Shown one piece after another: positions 1-12,376 of a stretch of DNA of 37,896 nt. Numbering within the stretch: position 1 is the first letter of the stretch; each line of letters begins with the position of its first letter. The translations under genes and the position numbers were made by a program. This stretch comes from Frankia sp. AgB32 (GTDB lineage: Bacteria; Actinomycetota; Actinomycetes; Frankiales; Frankiaceae). The notes under the pieces were generated by a model. That model made no database searches. It had not been told where the DNA came from and saw nothing but the letters and a program-made list of their open reading frames with translations. The stretch is from positions 1-37,896 of the forward strand of contig NZ_JALKFX010000088.1 of the NCBI RefSeq assembly GCF_023243045.1. The letters are read 5' to 3'.

Positions 1-70
1 CCCAACCCAGCCACCATGATCGACAACCGGGCCGGTCAACACATCGAAACCCCATGTGCGGAAGACGGGC

Positions 71-2062
71 CTAGCGGGCGACCCGCCGGCCGCCCCGGGC
101 GCCCAGGTAGTCCCGGATGACGTAGTTGCCGAGAGTGGTGGGATCCGGGGAGAGCACCCGGCCGCCGTTGCGCCGGGCCATCTCCTCGACGAACTGCACC
201 AGTCGGGGCTCGTCGTCGAGCATGAACACGTTGATCGTCACCCCGCGCCGGGTCAGCTTGTCGACCTCGGCCAGGGTCAGCTCCAGCGTCTCCGGCATCG
301 GTGGCCAGGAGAACGAGGGCGTGCCGTTGCGCAGCAGATGGGCGGTGGGCTCGCCGTCGGTGACCACCATGACGACCGGCTCCGACTGCGGGTACCGGCT
401 CAGCAGCCGGCCGGCGATGTGCAGCGCGTGCTGCAGGTTCGTGCCCTGGACCATCTCCGACTCGAGGCCCGCGAGCTCGACCGGCCGCAGCTCCCGGGCG
501 TAGTCCGAGAAGCCGATGATGTGGATCTTGTCCTGCGGGAACGAGGTGGTCACCAGGGTGTGCAGCGCGAGCGCCGTGGACTTGGCGATGCCCCACGTCC
601 CGCGCAGCGCCATCGAGTACGACAGGTCCACCAGCAGGCACACCGCGGCCGTGGAGCGACGTTCCGTCTCGGCGACCTCGAAGTCGCCGACCTGTAGGCG
701 CACGGCCCGGCCGGGGCCGGGCGGCCCGGCCCGCAGCACCGCGTTGCGGACCGTGCGGACCACGTCGATCGGCTGGGTGTCGCCGAACTGCCAGGCCCGC
801 GAGGTGCCGAGCAGATCACCGGCGGAACCCGCGTCCAGCATGCTGTGATCGCCCCGGCCGCGGGCGGAGACCTGCTTGAAGATCCGGGTCAGCGCCGCCT
901 GCCCGATCCGCCGGACCGCCCGCGGGGTCAGCTCCAGGCTGCCGGCCCGACGGGTGATGAAACCCTGGCGCTCCAGCTCCCGCTCGACCTGTTGCAGGCT
1001 GCGCAGGTCGTCGACGGCCGAACGGCCCAGCGCGCGGGCGACCGCGTCGGCGTCGATGTCCTCCAGCGACGCGCCGGCATAGTCCTGCCCGAGGGCGGCG
1101 GCCAACTCGTCCAGCTCGGCCAGCTCCTCCAACGCCGTGGTGGCGTCGCCGAGGCCGAGCCCCTCCTCGCCGGTGAGGCCCTCACCCAGTCGGCCCCGGC
1201 CACGCCTGCGACCGCCCCAGTTCAGGTCCGGACGCGCGGCGCGCAGCGCCTGGTCAAGCCGCGACATCTCGGCGGCCAGGCCCAGATCCTCCATGGCGGT
1301 CGACATCAGATCGGCGAGTTCGGCGCGCTGCTGGGGGGTGAGGCCGGCCAGCAGCCGCGCCGCCGCCGCCGCGCGCCGGGCCAGGGCATCGACCAGCTCC
1401 TCCAACGACTGCGGCTGCTCCGGGAAGAAATCCCCGTGGTTGCGCATGAACTCGGCGAATGCCGCATCGGTGTCCTCGCCCCGGGCGTCGGCCGCCAGCA
1501 GTTCGTTCAGCGCGCTGACCATCTCGCGGACGTGGGCGAAGTCCTCCGCGCTGGCCCCCTCCAGGGCCTGCTTCATGCCCCTGAACTGGGAGTCCAGGAC
1601 CTCCTGGCGGAGCAGGTCGGAGATCTTCTCGTAGGTCTCGCGGGCCTCGGGGGAGCGCCAGTCGTAGTCGGACAGCGACCGCACGGCCCGCGCGGGATCC
1701 GCCGGCAGCGAGTCGAGCTCGGCCTCCCGCAGCCGGGCCTCGTCCGACGGGTCGGGGAACAGCGCCGCCCGCTCCTGGCCGACGGCGGTGTCGAGCAGCC
1801 GGCGGACCTCCTGCAGGGTGCCGTCCATCCGGCCGCGGCCGCGGGCCTCGCGGCGGCGGCGCTCGATCGAGCGCCGCAGGTCGTCCAGCCCGCGCTGGCC
1901 CGGCATGCCCCGGCGCAGCAGCGCCTCCAGTGCCTCGCGCGGGGTGCGGCCCTCGAGGATCTGGCGGGACATCTCGTCGAGCGCGCCCGCCGCGCTGAAG
2001 GGAGAGGCGAGCGGGTCGGGACCGCCGTCCCACGGGCCATAGCGGAATGTTCCGGAGCTCAC
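71..2062 (-). CDS. VWA-domain protein, partner of the upstream AAA+ ATPase
   Basis: 663 aa, GTG start at 2062 behind a good Shine-Dalgarno (GGGAGGAC). Residues 1-460 are helical and rich in Arg, Glu and Ala, with no domain I can name. Residues about 473-650 form a von Willebrand A domain: MIDAS motif DLSYS at 479-483 (DxSxS), then VVTDGEPTA. VWA proteins of this type work with MoxR/ChlI-like AAA+ ATPases as metal-dependent chaperone or insertion machines, by analogy with the ChlD and ChlI subunits of Mg chelatase. The AAA+ gene ends 125 nt upstream on the same strand, so the two are probably co-transcribed. The pair corresponds to Rv0959/Rv0958 of M. tuberculosis (from memory). It is not a true chelatase subunit: no cobN/chlH-like gene is near. 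The substrate is unknown. Confidence 0.93.
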   Translation of the reverse strand: MSSGTFRYGPWDGGPDPLASPFSAAGALDEMSRQILEGRTPREALEALLRRGMPGQRGLDDLRRSIERRRREARGRGRMDGTLQEVRRLLDTAVGQERAALFPDPSDEARLREAELDSLPADPARAVRSLSDYDWRSPEARETYEKISDLLRQEVLDSQFRGMKQALEGASAEDFAHVREMVSALNELLAADARGEDTDAAFAEFMRNHGDFFPEQPQSLEELVDALARRAAAAARLLAGLTPQQRAELADLMSTAMEDLGLAAEMSRLDQALRAARPDLNWGGRRRGRGRLGEGLTGEEGLGLGDATTALEELAELDELAAALGQDYAGASLEDIDADAVARALGRSAVDDLRSLQQVERELERQGFITRRAGSLELTPRAVRRIGQAALTRIFKQVSARGRGDHSMLDAGSAGDLLGTSRAWQFGDTQPIDVVRTVRNAVLRAGPPGPGRAVRLQVGDFEVAETERRSTAAVCLLVDLSYSMALRGTWGIAKSTALALHTLVTTSFPQDKIHIIGFSDYARELRPVELAGLESEMVQGTNLQHALHIAGRLLSRYPQSEPVVMVVTDGEPTAHLLRNGTPSFSWPPMPETLELTLAEVDKLTRRGVTINVFMLDDEPRLVQFVEEMARRNGGRVLSPDPTTLGNYVIRDYLGARGGRRVAR

Positions 2063-2187
2063 CGGGATGTCCTCCCACTCGGTCGCGCCCGGTCCGGGCT
2101 CTGAAGTCCCGGCCGGAGGGATGCCGCCGCGAGCGCCGTTGCCGCGAGCCTGTCGAGGGTGGTGCCAGGTGGTGCGGGTCCGACGTC

Positions 2188-3675
2188 TCAGGGGCCGCCG
2201 TAGACCGTCCGGCCGGGAAGCTCCTCCTTGCCCAGGCGCCGGTTGAGGTGCAGTCCCTCCATTGCCAGCTCCAGCGCGGCGGCGGCGAGACCGGGCGACT
2301 CGGCGCCGTCGACGCCGAGCCGGTTGAGGATCGCCGCGAGACCGGGCACCGGGCCGACGCGCCGCAGCAGCTCGGCGGCGGGCACGAGGTCACCGGTCTC
2401 GACCGGGCCGTCGCTGTCGAACCGGTTCTGCAGGCCGGAGAGGTCGGCGCCGGCCAGCCGGGCGCGGAACGTCTCGGCGATCGCCCGGCGCAGCAGCAGC
2501 GCGAGAACCTCGTCCTCGCGGCCCTCCTCGAGCTGGTCGAACTCGATCTTTCCGCGGACGGCCGGGACGATCGAGGAGAGGTCGACCACCCGGGCGGTGG
2601 GCGTGTCCTCCCCGGTGAGCGCCGCGCGGCGGACCGCGGAGGCGGCGACCGTCTCGGCCGCAGCGACAGCGAGCCGGGCGGACACGCCGGAGCGCTGGTC
2701 GACCTGCGGGGCGTCGCGCACCAGCCGGGTGAACCGGGCGACGACCTCCAGCAGGTGGTCGGCGAGCTCGGGCGCGCCGAGCGACGAACCGGCCCAGGAG
2801 ATCACCGCCTCCTGGCGGATCAGGTCGAGCTCGTCGGCCAGCACGAGGGGATAGTGCGTGCGGACCTCGGCGCCGAAGCGGTCCTTCAGCGGCGTGATGA
2901 TCCGTCCGCGGTTGGTGTAGTCCTCCGGGTTCGCCGAGGCGACCAGCAGCAGGTCCAGCGGCAGCCGCAGGAGGTAGCCACGGACCTGGATGTCACGCTC
3001 CTCCAGCACGTTGAGCAGCGAGACCTGGATGCGCTCGGCGAGGTCGGGCAGCTCGTTGACGCTGAAGATGCCCCGGTTGGTGCGCGGCACCAGGCCGTAG
3101 TGCACCGTCTCCGGGTCACCGAGGGTGCGGCCCTCGGCGACCTTCACCGGGTCGACGTCGCCGATCAGGTCGCCGACGCTGGTGTCCGGGGTGGCGAGCT
3201 TCTCGCCGAACCGTTCGCTGCGGTGGCGCCACGCGATGGGCAGGTCGTCGCCGCGCTCGGCGGCCAGCGCCCGGCAGCGGCCGCAGACCGGCGCGTACGG
3301 GTGGTCGTTGATCTCGCAGCCGGCCACTGCCGGCGACCACTCGTCGAGCAGGTAGATCAGGGTACGGATCAGGCGGGTCTTGCCCTGGCCGCGCTCGCCG
3401 AGGAAGACGATGTCGTGGCCGGCGAGGATGGCCCGCTCGACCTGCGGCAGAACCGTCTCGTCGAACCCGACGATGCCGGGGAAGCGGACGGCGTCGGTCC
3501 GCATCAGCGCGACGAGGTTCTCCCGCAGCTCCGCGCGCACGGAACGATGCGGGTGCCCGCTGCTACGGAGCTCACCCACCGTAAGCGCGGAGGGGGGTGC
3601 GCCCGCCGGGCCGGCGGTCGGCGATGTCGTGGTCGGCGGGACGGAATGACGGGGCGGTGCCGGCAGATCCTCCAC
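2188..3675 (-). CDS. MoxR/Mg-chelatase (ChlI)-type AAA+ ATPase
   Basis: 495 aa from the chosen GTG at 3675. Walker A is GERGQGKT at residues 93-100. The Walker B position reads FSVNELPDL (Asn at about 207), so the usual first acidic residue is Asn while the Glu is kept. Sensor-1 region LLLVASANPEDYTNRG and PLKDRFG follow, all typical of the ChlI/MoxR clade. Homologues start shortly before the segment LTVGELRSSGH, which rules out the longer reading from 3906. The GTG at 3675 has no usable Shine-Dalgarno but lies 7 nt after TACCGT (3683-3688), a -10-like hexamer, so the mRNA may be leaderless. It likely remodels a protein target together with the VWA protein encoded just downstream. The function remains unknown in all actinobacteria I know of. 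Confidence 0.92.
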   Translation of the reverse strand: MEDLPAPPRHSVPPTTTSPTAGPAGAPPSALTVGELRSSGHPHRSVRAELRENLVALMRTDAVRFPGIVGFDETVLPQVERAILAGHDIVFLGERGQGKTRLIRTLIYLLDEWSPAVAGCEINDHPYAPVCGRCRALAAERGDDLPIAWRHRSERFGEKLATPDTSVGDLIGDVDPVKVAEGRTLGDPETVHYGLVPRTNRGIFSVNELPDLAERIQVSLLNVLEERDIQVRGYLLRLPLDLLLVASANPEDYTNRGRIITPLKDRFGAEVRTHYPLVLADELDLIRQEAVISWAGSSLGAPELADHLLEVVARFTRLVRDAPQVDQRSGVSARLAVAAAETVAASAVRRAALTGEDTPTARVVDLSSIVPAVRGKIEFDQLEEGREDEVLALLLRRAIAETFRARLAGADLSGLQNRFDSDGPVETGDLVPAAELLRRVGPVPGLAAILNRLGVDGAESPGLAAAALELAMEGLHLNRRLGKEELPGRTVYGGP

Positions 3676-3949
3676 CCGTCCGACGGTACGTCGGCGCCGC
3701 TGCCCGCGCAGCCGAGTCAGCACCCGTCCGCTGCGGGCGTAGCCGCCGCACACCCGTCGCCGCCGCGTGACAGGCCCCGCCCGGCCCGTCACGCGATCGG
3801 CACGGATGTGCCATTCGCCTCCCCGGCACACCGCCGCCCGTCCACTGCCAGGTGGGGTATGTCCGACAGGGCAGGATGCCTGAATCGTCCCGTCCACCAG
3901 GACCACGGTGGGAGTTACGGAGAGTGACGATCCGGTCGGGCTGGGAGTG
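3676..3949. other. Intergenic region between greA and the AAA+ gene
   Basis: About 270 nt without a convincing gene. The frame of the AAA+ gene stays open to 3906, but that stretch codes for a low-quality Arg/Pro/Gly-rich peptide absent from the family, so I read it as non-coding. It should hold the promoter of the AAA+/VWA pair and the end of the greA transcript. Confidence 0.5.
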
Positions 3950-4435
3950 TCAGCCGGAGTACGGCGAGACCGAGACGATCTCGACCTTGGCGGCGCGGCC
4001 GTTCGGGAGCGTGTACATGACGGTCTCGCCGGCCTTGTGTCCGGTCACGGCACCTCCGAGGGGGGACGCGGGGGAAAACACCTCGATCGGCGTGCTGTGG
4101 TCCTCGCGCGAGCCGATGAGGAACTTCTCCGTCGCGTCGTCGCCGGGGAAGCGCACCTCCACGACCGTTCCGGGGCCGGCCTCGCCGGCCTTGGTGCTGG
4201 GCGTCTCCCCGACCCGCGCGTCCCGCAGCAGGTCGGCGAGCTGGCGGATGCGTGCCTCCTGCTTGCCCTGCTCCTCCTTGGCGGCGTGGTAGCCACCGTT
4301 CTCCTTCAGGTCACCCTCCTCGCGGGCGGCCTCGATCTTGGTGGCGATCTCCGTACGCCAGGGGCCGGTGAGGTAGTCGAGCTCGGAGCGGAGCCGGTCG
4401 TATGCCTCCTGGGTGAGCCAAGTCTGCTGCGTCAC
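3950..4435 (-). CDS. greA: Transcription elongation factor GreA
   Basis: 161 aa. GreA enters the RNA polymerase secondary channel and stimulates cleavage of backtracked transcripts. The N-terminal coiled coil carries the tip motif EGDLKEN with the acidic residues D42 and E45 (E. coli D41/E44). The C-terminal FKBP-like half contains SPASPLGGAVTGHKAG and ends VEIVSVSPYSG. Two in-frame GTG codons compete: 4444 and 4435. The Shine-Dalgarno AGGAG ends 1 nt before the first but 10 nt before the second, so I choose 4435 (MTQQTWLTQE). It is divergent from mca, as in mycobacteria, where a DUF4307 gene lies between the two; I find none here. Confidence 0.95.
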   Translation of the reverse strand: MTQQTWLTQEAYDRLRSELDYLTGPWRTEIATKIEAAREEGDLKENGGYHAAKEEQGKQEARIRQLADLLRDARVGETPSTKAGEAGPGTVVEVRFPGDDATEKFLIGSREDHSTPIEVFSPASPLGGAVTGHKAGETVMYTLPNGRAAKVEIVSVSPYSG

Positions 4436-4890
4436 GCGGGTCACGCTCCTCGAAGAACATCAAAAGGGTCACGATAACAAAGCGAATCAAGGAAATCCGG
4501 GGTCGAACCCGCCGCCCGCCATGCCCCTCCCGAACCGTGGGAAGGCCACGGACCGGCGACTTCACCCGAATGGGTGAGTCAACCGTCCGGGGACGTCGAC
4601 CACGATCGCAAGGCCGTCATGGCGCGGGCGTGACCGACTGGCGGCGAGAACCGGCTGGCCCCCAGTGGCCGGACCGACGACGATGTCGGAACGCCGGCCA
4701 GCGATGTGACACCCGCCACTGCATGCGCGGACGGTGTATTGTGCCACGGCGTTGGGTGACTTTTCCAGATCGAACGTCGCCTGGTGGCGCGTGGTTCCGC
4801 GCGGTGGAGTACCGCGTCGGCCGCCGCCGGGTCGCAGGCCCTGCCGGCCGGTGAACCGGGTCCGGTCCGGGCGTCAGCCACAATGGTCGC
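4436..4890. promoter_or_regulatory. Divergent greA/mca intergenic region
   Basis: About 455 nt. Short reading frames on both strands are Arg/Pro-rich with no family resemblance, so I see no gene. CACAAT at 4879-4884 lies 6 nt before the mca ATG and can serve as a -10 element for a leaderless transcript. I cannot point to a convincing -35. Confidence 0.4.
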
Positions 4891-5784
4891 ATGCCTGCGG
4901 TCGAAGAGCGGCATGGCCTGCGTCTCATGGCCATCCACGCGCATCCCGATGACGAGTCCAGCAAGGGCGCGGCGACGATGGCGCGCTACGCCAGCGAGGG
5001 CGTGGACGTCCTGGTCGTGACCTGTACGGGCGGCGAGGAGGGGAGCATCCTCAACCCGGCGATGGACACCCCCGGCGTCGCGGCCCGCATCACCGAGATC
5101 CGCCGGGAGGAGATGGAGGAGGCCCGGCGTGTCCTCGGTGTCCGCCAGGAGTGGCTCGGCTTCCGCGACTCCGGCCTGCCCGAGGGTGACCCGCGGCCAC
5201 CCGTTCCGCCGGGGCGTTTTGCCACCACCGAGCTGGAGACCGCGAGCCGACCGCTCGTGCGGCTGATCCGGACGTTTCGCCCGCAGGTCATCACGACCTA
5301 CGACGAGTCGGGTGGCTACCCGCATCCGGACCACATCATGACCCACCAGATCAGCGTCGAGGCGTTCGAGGCGGCGGGTGATCCCACCCGGTATCCGGAG
5401 GTCGGCGCCGAGATCGGACTCGCGCCGTGGCAGCCGCTGAAGCTCTACTACCACCTGACGTTCCACAAGGAGCGCATCCTGGCGCTGCACGAGGCGATGC
5501 TGGCCCGCGGGCTGGAATCGCCGTACGCCGAGCGGCTCGCCGAGTGGGCGGACCGGGCCGAGGACGCCGGGCGCCTGACCACCAGAGTGCCGTGCGCCGA
5601 CTGGTTCGGGACCCGGGACCGTGCCCTGCTCGCCCACGCCACCCAGGTCGACCCGACGGGCTGGTGGTTCCGTATCCCGCTGGACGTCCAGCGGGCGGCC
5701 TGGCCGACGGAGGACTACCAGCTCGCCCGATCGCTGATCGAGGTCGGGATGCTGCCGGAAGCCGACCTGTTCAACGGCGTGTGA
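4891..5784 (+). CDS. mca: Mycothiol S-conjugate amidase Mca
   Basis: 297 aa, close to the usual Mca length. Mca hydrolyses mycothiol S-conjugates of toxins, releasing a mercapturic acid for export and GlcN-Ins for mycothiol resynthesis. It belongs to the zinc-dependent LmbE/PIG-L family. The metal site is HAHPDDE at 16-22 (H18 and D21 as ligands) with H148 of the HPDHI segment as the likely third ligand. The long insert with the LKLYYHLTFHKERI segment separates Mca from its paralogue MshB, which deacetylates GlcNAc-Ins. The ATG at 4891 has no Shine-Dalgarno; see the intergenic entry. Its presence marks the host as a mycothiol-making actinobacterium. Confidence 0.95.
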   Translation: MPAVEERHGLRLMAIHAHPDDESSKGAATMARYASEGVDVLVVTCTGGEEGSILNPAMDTPGVAARITEIRREEMEEARRVLGVRQEWLGFRDSGLPEGDPRPPVPPGRFATTELETASRPLVRLIRTFRPQVITTYDESGGYPHPDHIMTHQISVEAFEAAGDPTRYPEVGAEIGLAPWQPLKLYYHLTFHKERILALHEAMLARGLESPYAERLAEWADRAEDAGRLTTRVPCADWFGTRDRALLAHATQVDPTGWWFRIPLDVQRAAWPTEDYQLARSLIEVGMLPEADLFNGV

Positions 5785-5934
5785 CGGCGGCCGGCGGCCG
5801 ATCGCCCGGTTCGCGTGTCCGCCAGGCGGGCGGACCGGGCGCGGTGTGGGCGTAGGGTCGGATACAGGGTCCGCGCCGCCGCGGTCGCGGCGGGTTCGGA
5901 CCGCAGCGATGGCCCGGGTGTGAGGACGTGAGGC

Positions 5935-6363
5935 GTGAACAGGGACTTCGCCGGCTCCGTGCTGGCCGCGCAGGAGCGCGGCGCCGGAGGCCTCGGCCTG
6001 CTCGTCGTCGTCGGGATGCTGGTGGCCTCCGCGGCGGTGTTCTTCTTCATGTCGAAGAGCCTGCGCCGGATGCGCGAGAACGTCGCCAGCGGCGCCTTCC
6101 GCGGGGTCGAGTCGGATCGCACCGATCCGGTCGACCCGCGCCAGTCGCTCCGGCGCCGCTCGACGTTCCTGGGCGGTGGCTCGTCGGTGATCGACGGCGA
6201 GGTCGTCGGTGGCAAGGCCGTCCCGGGCAAGGCCCTCGACGGCATGGTCATCGAGGGTGGCCCGGCGCAGACTGACGCCACCTCGCGCGAGGACGGCGGC
6301 GGGCAGGCCGACGGCGGCCGGCCGGACCTGCCCGTCCAGCCCGGCCCGCCCGCTGGTCGCTGA
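5935..6363 (+). CDS. Small single-pass membrane protein next to mca
   Basis: 142 aa, GTG start with AGGAC 7 nt upstream. One transmembrane segment at about 18-40 (LGLLVVVGMLVASAAVFFF) is followed by a basic patch (KSLRRMRENV), so the tail is probably cytosolic. The tail is polar, glycine- and proline-rich and looks disordered. A short membrane protein occupies the same place after mca in mycobacteria (Rv1083). The function is unknown. The conserved position suggests co-transcription with mca, 150 nt upstream. Confidence 0.82.
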   Translation: MNRDFAGSVLAAQERGAGGLGLLVVVGMLVASAAVFFFMSKSLRRMRENVASGAFRGVESDRTDPVDPRQSLRRRSTFLGGGSSVIDGEVVGGKAVPGKALDGMVIEGGPAQTDATSREDGGGQADGGRPDLPVQPGPPAGR

Positions 6364-6597
6364 TGCCGCTGGCGGGTCCCGGCTGCGGCCGTCCCGGGCG
6401 GCGCTCGTCCGCTTCGGTCTCGCCGCGCCTGGTCGGGTCCGCCCGGTCCAGCTGAGGTCGGGTTCCGTCGGCGGGTCCGGCCGACCCGGCGCGCCCGGGA
6501 TCGTGGAATTCGGTCAGCCGCCTGCCGTTTTGGTTGCATGTCAGGGACCCGGTGCTCGCCAGGGCCCGGGCACAGGTGGATCTCGAGGAGTCGCCCG

Positions 6598-8628
<2,031 letters not shown>

Positions 8629-8783
8629 GGCGTCCGTGACTTTCACTTGTGAGTGAGTAAGCGTGTAATCGTCGAGGTGCGCCGGCCTCCCGCCGGCCAC
8701 CCGGTCGAAGCCGATGGCTCCGGCCCAGTTCGGCAGGCCGGGCCCGGGGGCGGGTTCGACCGGGGACGGCGAGGTGACGCGAC

Positions 8784-9371
8784 ATGTCCGCTCCGCGAGT
8801 GCGAGGTTACGGCAGGCCGGGGGACCGGCCCGAGGGAATCCCCGCGGATGACGCGCCGGACTGGTTCACCGCGCACATCCCGGCCGACTGGTTTGCCGGG
8901 CCGCCTCGCGTCGTCGTGGACCGCGACGAGATCACCGTGCTCGGGGAGCTCGTCGACGACCCTCACCCGCGCCCCGCCGACGCCGGTGCCGGCGTTGCGG
9001 GCGGCAACGGTGCCGGCGACAGCGACGCGGCGGCGCGAATCAGAGCCTTCCGCGAGCGCACCCGCGACGAGCGGATCATCATCGCCGCCGACGCCGAGCG
9101 TCGCTACGGTCGCAAGATTGCCTGGGGCGTCACCGCCGGTCGCACCAGCGAGCTGTTCACCGTGCTGTCCGTGCCCGTGATGACCAGGCTGCGCCAACCC
9201 GAACGCCAGGTGCTGGACACCCTCGTCGACTCCGGCGTCGCCCGCAGCCGCAGCGAGGCGCTGGCCTGGTGCGTCCGACTCGTCGGCGAGAACGCCGACG
9301 CCTGGCTGCGCCAACTCCGCGAGGCCATGGAGCAGGTCGAGAAGATCCGCTCCGAAGGCCCCGGCCGCTGA
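8784..9371 (+). CDS. Unknown protein with ribbon-helix-helix-like C-terminal region
   Basis: 195 aa, ATG at 8784. I do not recognise a named family. The N-terminal third is acidic and contains PDWFTAHIPADWF and DEITVLGEL; a Gly/Ala/Asp linker follows at about 66-82. The segment AERRYGRKIAWGVTAG resembles a basic helix. The C-terminal part, with LDTLVDSGVARSRSEALAW, looks like the helices of ribbon-helix-helix regulators or a short dimerisation domain. It has good codon bias and ends in a charged coiled helix. It sits between the DUF255 gene and the convergent hemolysin III gene, a place where mycobacteria have no gene, so it is an insertion relative to that order. Confidence 0.82.
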   Translation: MSAPRVRGYGRPGDRPEGIPADDAPDWFTAHIPADWFAGPPRVVVDRDEITVLGELVDDPHPRPADAGAGVAGGNGAGDSDAAARIRAFRERTRDERIIIAADAERRYGRKIAWGVTAGRTSELFTVLSVPVMTRLRQPERQVLDTLVDSGVARSRSEALAWCVRLVGENADAWLRQLREAMEQVEKIRSEGPGR

Positions 9372-9468
9372 CCCATCCCGCTCCCCCTGTCTGACCGGAG
9401 CGACCAGCACATAACGCCACCCGGCCCCCCACGCGGACATGCCGGGCATCGGGCCGTACGGGGCGACC

Positions 9469-10164
9469 TTAGAAGATGGCGAGCATCAGGGCGAGGTAGT
9501 GGCAGAGGGCGGCCACGAGGGTGAAGGCGTGGAACACCTCGTGGTAGCCGAAGACCGTCGGGGACGGGTTCGGGCGGCGGGTGGCGTAGACCACGGCGCC
9601 GAGGCTGTAGCAGACGCCGCCGACCAGCAGCAGGACCATCGAGGCGATGCCGGCGCGGTGCGCGAGCTGCGGGATGACGAACACGGCGACCCAGCCGAGC
9701 GCGATGTAGAGCGGCACGATCAGGTAACGCGGCGAGTGCAGCCAAACCATACGCAGCGTCACGCCAAGCGCAGCCCCGATCCACACAACCGCCAGGACAA
9801 CCCGGGCTGTTGCGGGCCGCATCGCTATTAGGGCAAATGGGGTATATGTCCCCGCGATGAAAACAAAGATCATGGAATGGTCGAGGCGTTTCATCCATGC
9901 CCGGGCGCGTGACGTCGACCACATCGTCCGGTGGTACAGCGCGCTGGTTCCGAACAGTGCGGCAATGCTCAGCGCATATATCGCCACACCCAGCCGGGCA
10001 CGGAGAGTGGTGGCCAACGCCACCGCGAGGAGGCCGAGTGCGAGACTTACCGGGAATGCCCCGGCATGTAGCCATCCCCGCATGCGTGGTCGCACCAGGT
10101 CACGTGGGTGGATCGAGCTGTTCGCCTGCGGAGGTCGGCCGGGCTGCTGGGTGTGGGAAGCCAC
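9469..10164 (-). CDS. trhA: Hemolysin III / TrhA (PAQR-like) membrane protein
   Basis: 231 aa from the chosen GTG at 10164. Seven hydrophobic segments are visible. The family's metal-binding residues are present: ALYHRTMW, LDHSMIFVFIAGTYTPF and the C-terminal FGYHEVFHAFTLVAALCHY with the HxxxH-type pattern. Bacterial members are linked to membrane fluidity homeostasis; the name hemolysin is historical. The GTG has no Shine-Dalgarno, but TATCGT (10172-10177) lies exactly 7 nt upstream, suggesting a leaderless mRNA. A longer reading to 10536 would add a basic, non-family leader. It matches Rv1085c in the mca neighbourhood and is divergent from pckG. Confidence 0.93.
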   Translation of the reverse strand: MASHTQQPGRPPQANSSIHPRDLVRPRMRGWLHAGAFPVSLALGLLAVALATTLRARLGVAIYALSIAALFGTSALYHRTMWSTSRARAWMKRLDHSMIFVFIAGTYTPFALIAMRPATARVVLAVVWIGAALGVTLRMVWLHSPRYLIVPLYIALGWVAVFVIPQLAHRAGIASMVLLLVGGVCYSLGAVVYATRRPNPSPTVFGYHEVFHAFTLVAALCHYLALMLAIF

Positions 10165-10444
10165 GCTCAGGACGATAACCCGGGGGTTACGGGGACCACG
10201 AGCTGGAGTCACCCGAGGGCGGTCGGTCCGTACCGGTGCGTGATGGATCCGACGCTTCTGCCCGCTCGCTATCGCGCGACTGCGGGCGGAACGCGCGGTA
10301 CAGTCTAATGATCCTGATCGCGGCCTCGAACTGCCTCTGTGCCGGCTTTTGTCGAAGCGTGAACGAGTAAGTTCAAGTGCTGAAGTGGGCACAACCAACA
10401 GGGCGAGAACGCGGCGGGTTTCGACTCGACCGGAGGTGTGAGCT

Positions 10445-12268
<1,824 letters not shown>

Positions 12269-12327
12269 CGGCGCACGAGGACCTGACGGCACCCGGCTGA
12301 GGCAGCACTGCCGAGGCCACCTGGTCA

Positions 12328-12376
12328 CCGCGGCCCGTGTCGGACGACCCTTGTCGTCGTCCGACACGGGCTGCGG
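12328..12376 (+). terminator. Terminator hairpin of pckG
   Basis: A 21-bp stem (12328-12348 with 12356-12376) with a single G-U pair and a 7-nt loop (CCTTGTC) begins 60 nt after the pckG stop. The central 15 bp (12334-12348 / 12356-12370) are perfectly complementary. There is no U tract, as is common for actinobacterial terminators. Confidence 0.85.

Noticed and set aside
71-3675. Magnesium chelatase ChlD/ChlI for chlorophyll or cobalamin
   Set aside because: No large catalytic subunit nearby and the VWA protein lacks the ATPase-like N-terminal domain of ChlD; the pair belongs to the general MoxR-VWA group.
3676-3906. N-terminal extension of the AAA+ protein
   Set aside because: The extra 77 residues are low-quality and absent from homologues, which start just before the VGELR segment.
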